DNA from: Lacicoccus qingdaonensis
Lineage (GTDB): Bacteria > Bacillota > Bacilli > Staphylococcales > Salinicoccaceae
Assembly: GCF_900101075.1 (NCBI RefSeq)
Contig: NZ_FNFY01000004.1
Coordinates: 99,520 to 163,519, forward strand
DNA: 64,000 bases
Reading direction: 5' to 3'
The notes below the pieces were generated by a model. That model saw nothing but the letters and a program-made list of their open reading frames with translations. It searched no databases and had not been told where the DNA came from. A program made the translations under genes and the position numbers. Below are positions 46,874-56,925 of this stretch, piece after piece (the stretch's first letter is position 1; every line of letters starts with the position of its first letter).

Positions 46874-48215
46874 TGTTCACCTCTATTACTTTGGATATTA
46901 CATTCCCTCTGTGGAAATGGCTTGTTATCAGTTCATCTTTTTTAATATTCCCTGCATCTTTAATCACTTTTTCATCTTTTGTCGTGTACGAATAGCCCCG
47001 TTTCAATACAGAAGTCGGACTCAATGAATCCAGCATTTCAATTTTATTCAATAAATTCCTGCTGTTGTTTTTATTGATCTGATGAATCGATTGATTTAAA
47101 TTCTCATTAAGGCCTGCAAGCTGATTTTGATACATAATGATGGCGGGCATGGGAGACAGGTGGTTCAAACTGGATTGAATATGCTTTAATACATATGTAT
47201 GCTCTTTGAAAGAGTTATTGAAATTTGAAACCAGTTTATCTTTTTGATTGATGAGGCGCTCAGTCTGCTGATCATACAGCAAGGATGGTGTCCTGAATTT
47301 ATAGTACCCCGCAAGAGCATCCAATGACTGTTTCTTATATCGTATATTTTGCATAATATCACGTGTAAATTTCAGCTCGTTTTCTTTCAGCCGCTGGATG
47401 ATGTCCTGATAGAAAGGTACAGCCAGTTCTGCCGCCGCTGTCGGCGTCGGTGCCCTCAAGTCTGAAATATAGTCCACCAGAGTAGTGTCGGTTTCATGGC
47501 CGACACCGGTTATGACAGGCGTTTTTGTATTGAAAACTGCCAGAGCGACGGACTTTTCGTTGAATGTCCATAAATCTTCAATGGATCCGCCGCCGCGTGC
47601 AAGTATTATCAGATCAGCTTTCATTGTGTCAGCATATTCCAACTGATTAATCACATCGTTTTTACTTTCCGCACCTTGCATAAGTGTGTTCAGCACATGA
47701 AGCGTTACTAAGGGATAACGTCTTTTGAACGTGGTGATCATATCTTTTACAGCTGCACTCGTGGCCGAACTGATCAGAACAATATTTTTCGGAAACTCCG
47801 GGATGGGCTTTTTATGCTCCTGATCGAAATAACCTTTGCCTGAAAGCTCTTTCTTATCTTTCTCCAGTTGTTCAAAAAGCTGGCCGATTCCGTCTATTTG
47901 AATATCTTCTGCATATATCTGATATTGACCGGTGTTTTCAAAGATGCTCACCCGGCCGGATATAAGCACTTTTTGACCTTCCACAGGTTCAAAAGTCAGC
48001 TTTGATGCAGCAGATTTAAACATGATGCCTCTGATAACAGAATGGCCGTCTTTCAGTGCAAAGTATAAATGTCCGCTTGAATGCAGTTTGACGTTTGATA
48101 ATTCACCTGTAACAAAGACCCGTCGTAAATACGGGTCTTGGTCAAATTTATATTTTAAATATTTTGTCAAAGCCTTAACAGATAAATATTTATTGTTTTC
48201 CATCACTATTTTCAT
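46863..48215 (-). CDS. xseA: exodeoxyribonuclease VII large subunit
   Basis: Catalytic subunit of the single-strand exonuclease VII. 450 residues: OB-fold N-terminal domain (about 10-110, with RVFVTGELSNVKLHSSGHLYF), catalytic domain (ILARGGGSIEDLWTFNEK and GVGHETDTTLVDYISDLRAPTPTAAAE), then a long coiled-coil region. The first ATG (48215) and one at 48203 both have weak ribosome sites and lie within the nusB end, so translation is probably coupled to nusB. Confidence 0.95.
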   Translation of the reverse strand: MKIVMENNKYLSVKALTKYLKYKFDQDPYLRRVFVTGELSNVKLHSSGHLYFALKDGHSVIRGIMFKSAASKLTFEPVEGQKVLISGRVSIFENTGQYQIYAEDIQIDGIGQLFEQLEKDKKELSGKGYFDQEHKKPIPEFPKNIVLISSATSAAVKDMITTFKRRYPLVTLHVLNTLMQGAESKNDVINQLEYADTMKADLIILARGGGSIEDLWTFNEKSVALAVFNTKTPVITGVGHETDTTLVDYISDLRAPTPTAAAELAVPFYQDIIQRLKENELKFTRDIMQNIRYKKQSLDALAGYYKFRTPSLLYDQQTERLINQKDKLVSNFNNSFKEHTYVLKHIQSSLNHLSPMPAIIMYQNQLAGLNENLNQSIHQINKNNSRNLLNKIEMLDSLSPTSVLKRGYSYTTKDEKVIKDAGNIKKDELITSHFHRGNVISKVIEVNNDE

Positions 48216-48600
48216 CCATTTCTTCTAATAATTCAGGAAAGTTTTTAAGTACACCGTTCACAAATTTATAACTGTCTTTGTCACCGTATAATTTTATGAT
48301 CTTTACCGCTTCATTAATGATTACTCTTGGAGGCGATTCCTGCAGCAATAGTTCGGATACCGCCATTCTCAAAACATTTCTTTCAGCTTTGGAAATCCTC
48401 TCCAAAGTATAGTTTTTCAAATATCTGCTAATATGGACATTAACATCGTCTTTGTTCGATCCATAGTAGCTGACAACATCTTTTATATAAGAATAATCGC
48501 TGATCAGATCATAAAATGCAGCTTCTTCGAGTTTTACTGCATCATGATCTATTTGAAAAAGTATTTGAAATATTTTTTTACGCTGCTCATGTCTGTTCAT
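48190..48600 (-). CDS. nusB: transcription antitermination protein NusB
   Basis: RNA-binding protein of the rRNA antitermination complex. 136 residues of all-helical NusB fold: RHEQRKKIFQILFQIDHDA at the start, RISKAERNVLRMAVSELL and PPRVIINEAVKIIKLYGD later. GGTG precedes the ATG. Precedes xseA and follows the Asp23 gene as in Bacillus. Confidence 0.95.
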   Translation of the reverse strand: MNRHEQRKKIFQILFQIDHDAVKLEEAAFYDLISDYSYIKDVVSYYGSNKDDVNVHISRYLKNYTLERISKAERNVLRMAVSELLLQESPPRVIINEAVKIIKLYGDKDSYKFVNGVLKNFPELLEEMDENSDGKQ

Positions 48601-48618
48601 AAAAACACCATTCCATCT

Positions 48619-48969
48619 TTATTTAATGATATTCACGATGTGAACATTTATTTCTTTTACCTGCTGCTCCAACATGGTGTGTAAAGTCTGATTGACATTA
48701 AACTGGATGTTCTCAGCAACTTTATGAACATTTACACCATCTTTCAATACTACGTAGGCCGACAAAATAACTTCATCGTCTTTTATATCAACACGCACAC
48801 CGCGTCCGCGATATTTTTTTCCAAGCTTTTCTATATTACCACTTGCGAAATTGTTTTGTAAACTGTGTACGCCGGGTGTTTCTGTCACCGCGATGCTTGT
48901 TATCACTTCTATCACTTCAGGAGAAATATTAATAACACCTAAATTGGAATTCTGTGTTGAAATCTTCAC
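48619..48969 (-). CDS. Asp23/Gls24 family protein, YqhY-like
   Basis: 116 residues from GTG 48969; this start has GAGGTG six bases upstream, whereas the ATG at 48975 touches the ribosome site. Asp23 fold signatures ISPEVIEVITSIAVTETPGV and VILSAYVVLKDGVNVHKVAENIQ. Encoded beside accBC and nusB as Bacillus YqhY is; that protein has been tied to control of acetyl-CoA carboxylase activity, which gives a plausible but unproved role. Confidence 0.9.
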   Translation of the reverse strand: MKISTQNSNLGVINISPEVIEVITSIAVTETPGVHSLQNNFASGNIEKLGKKYRGRGVRVDIKDDEVILSAYVVLKDGVNVHKVAENIQFNVNQTLHTMLEQQVKEINVHIVNIIK

Positions 48970-48990
48970 TGTCATCACCTCTTGATATTA

Positions 48991-50340
48991 TTATAACATG
49001 ATATCATTTAAGGCTAAAAAATTTGTGTTGTAATTGTTATTGATGAAGTCATCATTGTTTAACAGGTTCATATGAAAAGGTATCGTCGTATCGATTCCTC
49101 CAATTATGAATTCTCCCAGAGCGCGTTTTGAAATATTGACGGCTTCTGCACGCGATTCGCTGTGAATAATCAATTTGGCTATCATGGAGTCGTAATACGG
49201 TGGAATGGTATAACCGCTGTAGCAGGCAGTATCCATTCTGACACCAAAACCGCCCGGAGTGATGAAGTTGGTTATCTTACCGGCAGAAGGCATAAAGTTT
49301 TTAGATGGGTTTTCTGCGTTAATACGGTATTCGATTGCATGCCCCTGGAAAGTGATTTCTTCCTGCTTAAAAGGTATTTCCTCTCTCATGGCAATTCTGA
49401 TCTGCATTTTAACAAGATCTATCCCGGTAATCAATTCGGTAACAGGGTGCTCAACCTGTATGCGTGTATTCATTTCCATAAAATAAAAATTATCATCGTT
49501 CAGATCATATATGAACTCGATTGTACCTGCACCGATATAATCGATGCTTTTTGCTGCCGTCACTGCAGTCTCACCCATCTCTTCCCGTTTGGCGTCTGTA
49601 AGAATAGGACTTGGCGCCTCTTCGACAAGCTTTTGCATTCTTCTTTGTATCGTACAGTCGCGTTCGCCCAGATGAACGACGTTTCCGTGGTAGTCACCGA
49701 GCACCTGTATCTCTATATGACGGAAGTTTTCAATATACTTTTCTATATATAGGCTTTTATTGCCAAAGGCACTTTCAGCTTCCTGCTCCGTCATCTTATA
49801 GTTCTGGACGAGTTCTTCTTCGTTACGAGCGACACGGATACCTTTACCGCCGCCGCCGTAGCTTGCTTTAATTATGACCGGATAGCCTACTGAAGATGCA
49901 ATCTCTTTTGCATCTTCCACCGACTGCACGACCCCGTCGCTTCCCGGTACCGTCGGAACGCCTGCCTTTTCCATAGTGTTCTTGGCAACGTCTTTGACGC
50001 CCATGAGCGAAATCGTTTCATACATCGGACCGATGAATATCAGATTTGATGCTTCGCACATTTCTGCAAAGTCACTGTTTTCAGCAAGGAAACCGTAACC
50101 GGGATGAATCGCATCACAGCCTGTTTTATTGGCGATGGTAATGATGCTGATCATATCCAGATAACTGTCTTTCGACAGCTTTGGTCCTATGCAGTACGAT
50201 TCTGTGGCAAGTTTCCGGTGAAGGCTGTCTTTATCTGCTTCAGAATAAATACTTACGGATTCAATCCCCAGCTCACTGCATGCACGAATGATTCGTACTG
50301 CAATTTCGCCACGATTGGCAACTAATACTTTTTTAATCAT
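48991..50340 (-). CDS. accC: acetyl-CoA carboxylase, biotin carboxylase subunit
   Basis: ATP-dependent carboxylation of the biotin on AccB; committed step of fatty acid synthesis. 449 residues: ATP-grasp with [15 protein letters not shown] near 158-172, [20 protein letters not shown], and [14 protein letters not shown] near 285. Start overlaps accB by four bases (ATGA). Confidence 0.97.
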   Translation of the reverse strand: MIKKVLVANRGEIAVRIIRACSELGIESVSIYSEADKDSLHRKLATESYCIGPKLSKDSYLDMISIITIANKTGCDAIHPGYGFLAENSDFAEMCEASNLIFIGPMYETISLMGVKDVAKNTMEKAGVPTVPGSDGVVQSVEDAKEIASSVGYPVIIKASYGGGGKGIRVARNEEELVQNYKMTEQEAESAFGNKSLYIEKYIENFRHIEIQVLGDYHGNVVHLGERDCTIQRRMQKLVEEAPSPILTDAKREEMGETAVTAAKSIDYIGAGTIEFIYDLNDDNFYFMEMNTRIQVEHPVTELITGIDLVKMQIRIAMREEIPFKQEEITFQGHAIEYRINAENPSKNFMPSAGKITNFITPGGFGVRMDTACYSGYTIPPYYDSMIAKLIIHSESRAEAVNISKRALGEFIIGGIDTTIPFHMNLLNNDDFINNNYNTNFLALNDIML

Positions 50341-50774
50341 AGGACTCTGAACAATGGCTGATCGTATTCAACCATATCTCCGTCTTCAACAAGAATCTCT
50401 ACAATTTCACCGGAAGTTTCAGCCTGGATTTCATTGAATAGTTTCATCGCTTCCAAAATACACACTACTGAGTCATTGGACACATTGTCGCCAACTGCTA
50501 TAAAAGGCTCAGACTCCGGAGAAGGCGCCTTGTAAAAAGTGCCTACCATCGGCGCTTTGATCAACTTGCCTTCTTTTTCAGCCGGTTCACTTTCAGATGC
50601 CTGACTGGTTTGCTGCGGTGCGACATTTGTAGTCTGTTTTGCAGGTACTTCCATTACTTCCCGCGGTGCTTCTTTTTTCAATTTGATATCGACGTCACCG
50701 TCTTTATAAGACAGTTCCGACAAAGATGCTTTTTCCATACGTTCAATTAATTTATCAAGATTATCAATATTCAT
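50337..50774 (-). CDS. accB: acetyl-CoA carboxylase biotin carrier protein
   Basis: Carries the covalently bound biotin. 145 residues from ATG 50774 (AAGGAG seven bases upstream; open frame from 50825). N-terminal helical segment, an Ala/Pro/Gln/Thr linker (about 55-75) and the biotinyl domain with the biotinylated lysine in [10 protein letters not shown] near 112. Coupled to accC. Confidence 0.95.
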   Translation of the reverse strand: MNIDNLDKLIERMEKASLSELSYKDGDVDIKLKKEAPREVMEVPAKQTTNVAPQQTSQASESEPAEKEGKLIKAPMVGTFYKAPSPESEPFIAVGDNVSNDSVVCILEAMKLFNEIQAETSGEIVEILVEDGDMVEYDQPLFRVL

Positions 50775-50837
50775 AGCAATACTCCTTAAGGAAATTTCTT
50801 TATATAATTTTACTTCAGTGGTCATACCAATTCAAGT

Positions 50838-50870
50838 AAAAATAATAAAAGCAGAGAAAACTCTGCTTTT
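50838..50870 (-). terminator. terminator behind efp
   Basis: Ten-base stem (AAAAGCAGAG / CTCTGCTTTT) with a TTTT loop and a T-rich tail on the minus strand; the efp stop codon falls in its edge. Confidence 0.88.
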
Positions 50871-51426
50871 ATGCTCTGGATACGTACGCACCCTCGTCTG
50901 TATTAATTACTAAAACATCACCCTGGTTGACAAAAAGTGGGACCTGGATCGTTAAACCTGTCTCAAGTGTCGCTTCTTTTGTAGCACCTGTTGCAGTATC
51001 ACCTTTGATGCCCGGTTCAGACTCTGTCACTTTCAGTTCAACCGTTTTCGGCAGTTGGACTCCCAGAGTTTCACCTTCATACATGATGATATTGACATTC
51101 ATATTTTCCTGTAGAAACTTCAGCTCATGTTCCAATTGGTCGGCCTGAAGCTCAACCTGGTCATAAGTATTGTTATCCATAAATACATGGCTGTTTCCGT
51201 CCGCATATAAATATTGCATCTTTCTGTTATCAATTTGGGCTTTGCCTACTTTTTCGCCTGCTCTGAAAGTTTTTTCCTGAATCGCGCCTGATCTTAAGTT
51301 TCTAAGTTTACTGCGTACAAAAGCAGCACCCTTACCTGGCTTTACGTGCTGGAAATCTACAACCCTCCAAATACTGCCGTCTGTTTCAATTGTTAATCCT
51401 GTTTTCAAATCATTTACTGATATCAC
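50869..51426 (-). CDS. efp: translation elongation factor P
   Basis: Rescues ribosomes stalled at polyproline stretches. 185 residues with a GTG start after GAGGAGG. The modified-lysine loop is in [16 protein letters not shown] (lysine about 32), as in other Firmicutes. Two OB folds follow. Between pepP and accB, the Bacillus order. Confidence 0.97.
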   Translation of the reverse strand: MISVNDLKTGLTIETDGSIWRVVDFQHVKPGKGAAFVRSKLRNLRSGAIQEKTFRAGEKVGKAQIDNRKMQYLYADGNSHVFMDNNTYDQVELQADQLEHELKFLQENMNVNIIMYEGETLGVQLPKTVELKVTESEPGIKGDTATGATKEATLETGLTIQVPLFVNQGDVLVINTDEGAYVSRA

Positions 51427-51445
51427 TGTATCTTCCTCCTCAAGT

Positions 51446-52501
51446 TTATATAATAAATAAATCTTTTGAACTGTGGGTCAGTTTTTCAAGACCTTTACCC
51501 GTTACCAGACAGTCATCTTCTATTCTGACTCCGCCTACATCGTCGACATATATACCCGGTTCGATCGTAACGCACATGTTTTCTTCAAGAATGGTTTCAC
51601 TGCTTTTGGCAAGTGCCGGCCCTTCATGAACTTCAAGCCCGAAACCATGACCGAGTGAATGTCCGAAATTATCTCCGTAACCATAAGATGTGATGATATC
51701 ACGCGCAACTTTATCAGCCTCTGAACCTGTCATTCCATTTTTAATATCATCCAGCGACTTCAGCTGTGATTCGAGTACTATATCATATATTTTTTCCATT
51801 TCATCGGAAACCTCGCCCACACCGAAAGAACGGGTGATATCAGAGGCGTATCCTTTGTAGTATGCACCGAAATCCAAAGTGACCATATCGCCGACTTCTA
51901 TTATTTTATCCGAAGCAACGCCGTGTGGCAATGCACCGCGGTAACCGCTCGCAACAATCGTGTCAAAACTCGCACCGCTTGCTCCCAATTTGGTCATGTA
52001 ACCTTCAAGTTCATTCTTTACCTGCATCTCACTAATACCCGGTTGAACATACTTTAAAATATACTCATAGGATTCATCGGCAATTTCACATGCCTTCTTA
52101 ATCAATTCCAATTCATCAGTTGTTTTAAACATTCTTATTTTCTCAACTTCATTTGTCAGTGGGATGAGTTCGAAGTTTTCAGCAAATGCCTTGTATGTAT
52201 TGAAGTTTACATGCGCGCCTTCAAAACCGACAGTTTTAAGATTTTTTTCTTTTAGAAATTTGATGATGAAATCTATCAGACCTTTTTGCTGCAATACAAA
52301 TTCAAAGTCTTCAGCCTCATTTTGAGCCTGGGCATTATATCTGAAATCCGATATTAAATATTTTTCATTTTCAGTTATGATGACCGCGCCGCTGGAACCT
52401 GTGAAATTAGAAAGGTATCTTCTGTTGTACGGGCTCATTACAAGCAGCGCATCCAGTTTTTCTCTCTTAATCAAATCATGTACTTTTTCGTATTTAATCA
52501 T
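51446..52501 (-). CDS. pepP: Xaa-Pro aminopeptidase
   Basis: Metallopeptidase of the M24 family that removes N-terminal residues before proline; the YqhT/PapA type. 351 residues, with an N-terminal creatinase domain (about 1-130) and the pita-bread catalytic domain: metal ligands in [17 protein letters not shown] (two D), [14 protein letters not shown] (H), VTIEPGIYV (E) and GGVRIEDD (E). GAGGTG precedes the ATG. Twenty bases upstream of efp, as in Bacillus. Confidence 0.94.
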   Translation of the reverse strand: MIKYEKVHDLIKREKLDALLVMSPYNRRYLSNFTGSSGAVIITENEKYLISDFRYNAQAQNEAEDFEFVLQQKGLIDFIIKFLKEKNLKTVGFEGAHVNFNTYKAFAENFELIPLTNEVEKIRMFKTTDELELIKKACEIADESYEYILKYVQPGISEMQVKNELEGYMTKLGASGASFDTIVASGYRGALPHGVASDKIIEVGDMVTLDFGAYYKGYASDITRSFGVGEVSDEMEKIYDIVLESQLKSLDDIKNGMTGSEADKVARDIITSYGYGDNFGHSLGHGFGLEVHEGPALAKSSETILEENMCVTIEPGIYVDDVGGVRIEDDCLVTGKGLEKLTHSSKDLFII

Positions 52502-52556
52502 CTTTTCACCTCAAAATAGATTTTGTAGTTTCAAATATTCTTTTTCATTTATAAGT

Positions 52557-52584
52557 ATGACATAACATGTTAAAATAATAAAAT
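52557..52584 (+). promoter_or_regulatory. possible promoter of the lipoprotein gene
   Basis: ATGACA and TAAAAT separated by 16 bases, 20 bases before the lipoprotein start; both boxes differ from consensus by one base. Confidence 0.45.
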
Positions 52585-52603
52585 GATGTTAGGGAGATAA
52601 AGT

Positions 52604-53170
52604 ATGAAAAAATCAATCTTTTTATTCACAATTATTCTCGTTCTCGCTTCATGCGGCAGCCCTTCAGCAGAAGAACAGCTGTCATCGGCAGAAGCAGAGA
52701 AAGAAGAGCTGGAAAACCTGCTTCAGACAGAAACAGTCAAACTTGAAAGAAACTCAGTAAAGCTGGAAACGCTGGAGACTGAAATATCCCAGGCTGAGAC
52801 ATCACAGAACGACGACAATGTCCAGCTCTATATAGATACAGTTGATGAATACACAAGCTCGCTGGTCGCTGAATTGGAGTCACTCAATGAACTGATACAG
52901 GAAGACAGCGGTACTGAAAATTATAATAACCTGAATGATAACATCGATTCAATCATTCAAAATATCGATGAAACCATCAGCACTTATGAAACGGAAGTCA
53001 GCAGCCTTGAACTGAATGAAACATTGTTGAGAAGGCATAACTCACTTGAAGTTGCACACGCTGACATGTCAGGTGCACTGGAACAGATAAAAACGGGTGC
53101 TGCAAATAATGATACAGAAACAGTTCAAGAGGGCATTGCATCTTTAAACAGCATCAGTGAATTTTATTAA
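52604..53170 (+). CDS. coiled-coil lipoprotein of unknown function
   Basis: 188 residues with a lipoprotein signal (MKKSIFLFTIILVLASCG, lipidated Cys about 17). The mature protein is acidic and almost entirely predicted coiled coil (EEQLSSAEAEKEELENLLQ, then long Glu/Leu/Ser/Thr repeats), with no enzymatic motif. GGGAGA precedes the ATG. It is followed by the DUF1385 gene, whose start lies near its end. I do not recognise a family; the pattern recalls the YkyA-type putative cell-wall-binding lipoproteins, but this is resemblance only. Confidence 0.75.
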   Translation: MKKSIFLFTIILVLASCGSPSAEEQLSSAEAEKEELENLLQTETVKLERNSVKLETLETEISQAETSQNDDNVQLYIDTVDEYTSSLVAELESLNELIQEDSGTENYNNLNDNIDSIIQNIDETISTYETEVSSLELNETLLRRHNSLEVAHADMSGALEQIKTGAANNDTETVQEGIASLNSISEFY

Positions 53171-53189
53171 AAAGGAAAGTAGCGAGAAA

Positions 53190-54098
53190 ATGGGAAAAAC
53201 AAAGTTTGGCGGTCAGGCAGTCGTAGAAGGTGTAATGTTCCAATCCGGAAATGACATGGTCACTGCAATCCGCAGAAATAACGATGAAATTGAATACTTT
53301 GAAATGAAACGTCCGCAGAAGAACTGGGTACAGAAATTGAAGAAAATACCGATTTTGCGCGGCAATGTTGCGATTATTGAATCCAGCATCTTCGGTATGA
53401 AGCACATGGAATATGCTACAGACCGTTATGAAAGAGATCCGGAGGACGACATAAATATAGAATCTGAAAAACAGTCTGCGAACATGGCTAAAATTGTGTT
53501 ATCCACTGTAATTGTCGGTATATTGTCTTTTCTTATCGGTAAATTTATATTCACACTGGTTCCTGTATTTGTGGCAGAACTGTTTTCGGGTATCATCACA
53601 GGCCACTTCGGACAAGTCGCACTGGAAACATTTTTCAAGTTGCTGCTGCTTCTTGGATATATTTATGCAATATCCTTTACACCGATGATTAAACGACTGT
53701 TCCAGTATCACGGGGCAGAACATAAAGTGATCAACGCATTTGAATCAGATAAAGAACTCACGGTAAATAATGTCCAGGAACACTCAAGACTGCATTACAG
53801 ATGCGGCAGCTCATTCATACTGTTTACAGTACTGGTCGGCTTTGTAGTTTATATGTTTGTACCGGTGGAACCGTTCTACGTGCGTATACTGAATAGAATA
53901 TTATTAATACCGATCGTCCTGGGATTATCTTTCGAAGTGTTGCAGCTGACAAACAAACTGAGAGACGTTCCCGTCTTGAAATGGCTGGGACTCCCGGGGT
54001 TATGGCTACAGTACCTGACGACAAAGCACCCTGGGAATGATCAGGTGGAAGTGGCGATTCACTCATTCAACCAATTATTACGGAGGGATAAAGCTTGA
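53190..54098 (+). CDS. DUF1385 membrane protein, YqhQ-like
   Basis: 302 residues from ATG 53190 (AAGGAAAG upstream); the open frame from 53157 overlaps the lipoprotein gene. Opens with the DUF1385 signature GKTKFGGQAVVEGVMFQS, contains four or more membrane spans (about 98-125, 135-175, 215-260) and the conserved YHGAEHKVINAFE segment followed by HYRCGSSF. Bacillus YqhQ lies in the same neighbourhood (accBC-efp-papA-yqhQ). Function unknown. Confidence 0.88.
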   Translation: MGKTKFGGQAVVEGVMFQSGNDMVTAIRRNNDEIEYFEMKRPQKNWVQKLKKIPILRGNVAIIESSIFGMKHMEYATDRYERDPEDDINIESEKQSANMAKIVLSTVIVGILSFLIGKFIFTLVPVFVAELFSGIITGHFGQVALETFFKLLLLLGYIYAISFTPMIKRLFQYHGAEHKVINAFESDKELTVNNVQEHSRLHYRCGSSFILFTVLVGFVVYMFVPVEPFYVRILNRILLIPIVLGLSFEVLQLTNKLRDVPVLKWLGLPGLWLQYLTTKHPGNDQVEVAIHSFNQLLRRDKA

Positions 54099-54313
54099 AG
54101 AAATTTTTGCTCTACTTGTTTATAGCCGTTGCCATCATAGGATTGATATTCAATCTCGACATGGTAATGAACATGATTCTGAGCTCTCTCATTTTCATTT
54201 TGGTGCTTGGTGCTGTTCTATACGGAATATATTACTTCTTTATACAGACCCCCAGCCAGAGAAAATATAAACGGGCGCTCAGAAAATCCAGAAGAAAACA
54301 TAGAAAGAAATGA
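54095..54313 (+). CDS. SA1362-like small membrane protein
   Basis: 72 residues with two hydrophobic spans (about 4-22 and 25-50) and a strongly basic tail of Arg/Lys. Start codon is TTG after GGAGG, overlapping the previous stop by four bases. Between the DUF1385 gene and the rhodanese gene, as in S. aureus (the SA1362 family). The basic tail might contact RNA or phospholipid; function unknown. Confidence 0.78.
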   Translation: MKKFLLYLFIAVAIIGLIFNLDMVMNMILSSLIFILVLGAVLYGIYYFFIQTPSQRKYKRALRKSRRKHRKK

Positions 54314-54316
54314 TTC

Positions 54317-54341
54317 AAAGCACCTGGCAGGGTGCTTTTTC
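54317..54341 (+). terminator. terminator of the lipoprotein-DUF1385-SA1362 unit
   Basis: Eight-base stem (AAAGCACC / GGTGCTTT) with a five-base loop and five T. Confidence 0.85.
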
Positions 54342-54495
54342 AATTCAGATATCCAATCTCTAAATGATAATTGACTTGATTTATATCATCACCCATGTCA
54401 CCATTACGAAACTTATTCCATCACTTCCCTCTTTTAAATTATATTAAAGTTAATTATAATGTTAAGTGTGGATGTATTTATGAGGAGGACGAAAA

Positions 54496-54882
54496 TTGGA
54501 TACTTGGTTAATAATATTAATCGTACTCGTTGTACTTATTGCTCTATTATTAATAAATGGTCTTCTTAACATGAGAAATGTTAAAGCACTGCCGGAAGAC
54601 GAATTTAAACAAGACATGAGAAAAGTACAATTGGTCGATTTGCGTGAAAAGGAAAAGTTTGAACATGGTCATATACTGGGAGCAAGGAACATCCCTATGA
54701 TGAATCTGTCGATTAAGATGGGCTCATTAAGAAAAGATAAGCCGATTTATTTGTATGACCAGACAGGCAGACTTTCTATCAGAGCTGCAAAAATGTTGAA
54801 GAAAAAAGGATACACGGATGTGTACATGCTGAAAAATGGAATCAGTAAGTGGACTGGTAAGATCAAGTCTAAAAATAAATAA
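54496..54882 (+). CDS. membrane-anchored rhodanese-like protein, YqhL-like
   Basis: 128 residues: N-terminal anchor at about 3-24 and a rhodanese domain (LVDLREKEKFEHGHILGARNIP, split, near 48-66). The position of the catalytic cysteine (canonical Y-C-x-x-G-x-R/S) reads LYDQTGRLS, so the cysteine is replaced by aspartate and sulfur transfer by the usual route is unlikely. TTG start after GGAGG. Faces gcvT across a shared terminator. In staphylococci a similar gene sits here. Confidence 0.88.
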   Translation: MDTWLIILIVLVVLIALLLINGLLNMRNVKALPEDEFKQDMRKVQLVDLREKEKFEHGHILGARNIPMMNLSIKMGSLRKDKPIYLYDQTGRLSIRAAKMLKKKGYTDVYMLKNGISKWTGKIKSKNK

Positions 54883-54918
54883 AAGCAATTCTCCAATGAA
54901 TGGAGAATTGCTTTTTTA
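54880..54918. terminator. bidirectional terminator between the rhodanese gene and gcvT
   Basis: Fourteen-base stem (AAAAGCAATTCTCC and its complement) with T runs on both strands. Confidence 0.92.
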
Positions 54919-54931
54919 ATATCTGATTCAA

Positions 54932-56014
54932 TTAGTTTTTATGAAATGGTGCCTTAACGAATTTAGCTTCTACATCTTTGTTACGTATTTTGATGATGAA
55001 CTCTTTTTCAAGTTCATGAAAGTCTGTATCGACCATCGCAAAACCGATTGAACGTTTTGTAGCTGGTGACTGTGTACCACTTGTCACTACACCAACCTGG
55101 TTGCCTTCTTTGTCAAATACTTCATAGCCTGTACGTGCGATACCTTTGCCCGTAATTTCAAAGCCTTGAAGTTTACGTTTGGCACCTTCTTCTTTTTGCT
55201 TCTGTAATACATCTTTACCGATGAAATCACCTTTATCGACTTTTACAGCGAAGCCCATTTTTGCTTCAACCGGTGTGATTTCTTCAGTCAGATCCTGACC
55301 GTGAAGTGGCAGTCCGCCTTCAAGTCTTAAAGTATCACGTGCGCCAAGACCACATTCAACTGCGCCTTCTTCTTTGAAAAGTTTCCAAAGAGCCAAAGTA
55401 TCTTCGCTCTTACAGTATATTTCAAATCCGTCTTCACCCGTGTAGCCAGTTTGTGAAAGGATTACATCTTTGCCATCAACTTTGAAATCCTGTCTGAATT
55501 CAAACATTTTGATACCGCTGATATCTTCTTCAACATGCTTTTGAACCATCTCTCGTGCATTCGGCCCCTGTACAGCAATCTGACCGTAATCTGGAGATAC
55601 GTTCTCAACTTTTACATCGAAGCCTTCGATTGATTTCAACCATTCAAAGTCCTTATCAGTATTGCCCGCATTCACCACAAGAATGTACTCATCTTCATCT
55701 AATTTATAAGCAACTAAATCATCGATTACTCCACCTTGTTCATTACACAGGAAAGTATAATGTGCTTTAACATCAGTGAGTTTAGTGATGTCGTTTGTAA
55801 GTACATGGTTTAGAAACTGTACTGCTTCTTTACCTGAAACTTTGATTTCACCCATGTGACTTACATCAAAGATTCCTACATCATCTCTTACTGCATTGTG
55901 TTCCTCTTTGATACTCGTAAATTGTACCGGCATTTCCCAACCGCCAAAATCAACAAGCTTTGCACCACTTTCATGATAATATTCATTCAATGGTGTTTTC
56001 TTTAATTCAGCCAT
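54932..56014 (-). CDS. gcvT: glycine cleavage T protein (aminomethyltransferase)
   Basis: Tetrahydrofolate-dependent component of the glycine cleavage system. 360 residues: [12 protein letters not shown] near 47-58, [20 protein letters not shown] near 222-241, and a C-terminal domain. AAGGAGG precedes the ATG. A glycine riboswitch lies upstream. No gcvPA or gcvPB follows; a terminator and the opposite-strand rhodanese gene do, so P proteins must be encoded elsewhere if present. Confidence 0.96.
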   Translation of the reverse strand: MAELKKTPLNEYYHESGAKLVDFGGWEMPVQFTSIKEEHNAVRDDVGIFDVSHMGEIKVSGKEAVQFLNHVLTNDITKLTDVKAHYTFLCNEQGGVIDDLVAYKLDEDEYILVVNAGNTDKDFEWLKSIEGFDVKVENVSPDYGQIAVQGPNAREMVQKHVEEDISGIKMFEFRQDFKVDGKDVILSQTGYTGEDGFEIYCKSEDTLALWKLFKEEGAVECGLGARDTLRLEGGLPLHGQDLTEEITPVEAKMGFAVKVDKGDFIGKDVLQKQKEEGAKRKLQGFEITGKGIARTGYEVFDKEGNQVGVVTSGTQSPATKRSIGFAMVDTDFHELEKEFIIKIRNKDVEAKFVKAPFHKN

Positions 56015-56093
56015 AAACTGTTTTCCTCCTTAAAATAAATGAAACAGAACAACTGGTCCGTTGCCCTGTTGAGTAACCTTCAGGAAAGCGTCA

Positions 56094-56173
56094 CAATACT
56101 GTTCTTTTGCCTGAGAGATTCACCTGTAAAGGCTTGCTCCTTCGGCGACGACTCAACGTGCTCTCCAGTATTG
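56094..56173 (-). promoter_or_regulatory. glycine riboswitch, one aptamer, upstream of gcvT
   Basis: On the minus strand P1 is CAATACT paired with AGTATTG; inside it are the conserved GGAGAG, GCCGAAGGAGCAA and AATCTCTCAGGCAAAAG segments of the gcvT element. Tandem glycine switches usually have two aptamers; here the second is not recognisable. The downstream region to 56030 would hold a ghost-aptamer remnant and an expression platform before the gcvT ribosome site. Confidence 0.93.
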
Positions 56174-56212
56174 ATCGTACGCGAAATGTTGCTGTTCCAA
56201 CTATACAACCTC

Positions 56213-56242
56213 ATTATATCAATAAGTCGAATTGTTAGGCAA
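56213..56242 (-). promoter_or_regulatory. gcvT promoter
   Basis: TTGCCT and a perfect TATAAT separated by 18 bases on the minus strand, ending about 40 bases upstream of the riboswitch P1 helix. Confidence 0.65.
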
Positions 56243-56260
56243 GCTTTAACATTCTGATTG

Positions 56261-56767
56261 TCACAAGCTCAGGTCAAGATCTTCCAATTCGAGTATTGCA
56301 GCTTCTATTTCTGCCACTTCGAGAGCGGCATCCACCTGATAGTGAGACGTTACTTCATAAAATTGCAGTCTCGATTCATATAATTCCCTCGTCGCATCAT
56401 AGCCATTTTTCAGCATTGGCCGTCCCTCATCATTTTTAACACGCTCATACAATAGATCGAACGGTGCCGAGAGGAAATATACATTATGGTTTTTATTACC
56501 TTTAAGAAGGTCCCTTGACTCTTCATATGTAATGATGCCGCCGCCTGTTGATATGACGGCATCGGTATTGCCGATCACTTTTTTCAAAGCTTCCTTTTCA
56601 ATCTGTCTGAATCCGTCCTCGCCCTGATCTTCAAAAATCGAGCTGATCGACTGTCCGGTCTCTTCTTCAATATAATGGTCGAGATCTATGAATTCTTTAC
56701 CTGTACTTTGAGCCAGACGTTCACCAACCGTCGTCTTACCGCTGCCCATAAAACCTGTTAAAATCAT
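56261..56767 (-). CDS. aroK: shikimate kinase
   Basis: Phosphorylates shikimate at the 3-position. 168 residues: P-loop GFMGSGKTT near 5-13, DLDHYIEEETGQSI with the shikimate-binding aspartate near 33, the ISTGGGIITYE segment near 72, and the lid region EGRPML near 115. GGGTG precedes the ATG. In staphylococci aroK likewise follows the comG operon. Confidence 0.95.
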   Translation of the reverse strand: MILTGFMGSGKTTVGERLAQSTGKEFIDLDHYIEEETGQSISSIFEDQGEDGFRQIEKEALKKVIGNTDAVISTGGGIITYEESRDLLKGNKNHNVYFLSAPFDLLYERVKNDEGRPMLKNGYDATRELYESRLQFYEVTSHYQVDAALEVAEIEAAILELEDLDLSL

Positions 56768-56925
56768 CTTTTCACCCTGCTCCGATTATTTTATTGATGT
56801 AATTCTCATATATCAATATTAAATTTGTTCTGATTTCAATCACCATCATGTATCTATTATAGAAGTGAAAGTAAACAGATATCAAATAAATCAAGACGAT
56901 ATAGAGCGAAAAGCTGATAAATCCA

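Noticed and set aside
49162..49871. 196-residue plus-strand frame inside accC
   Set aside because: Antisense to the conserved biotin carboxylase; no ribosome site and cysteine/histidine-rich composition typical of a shadow.
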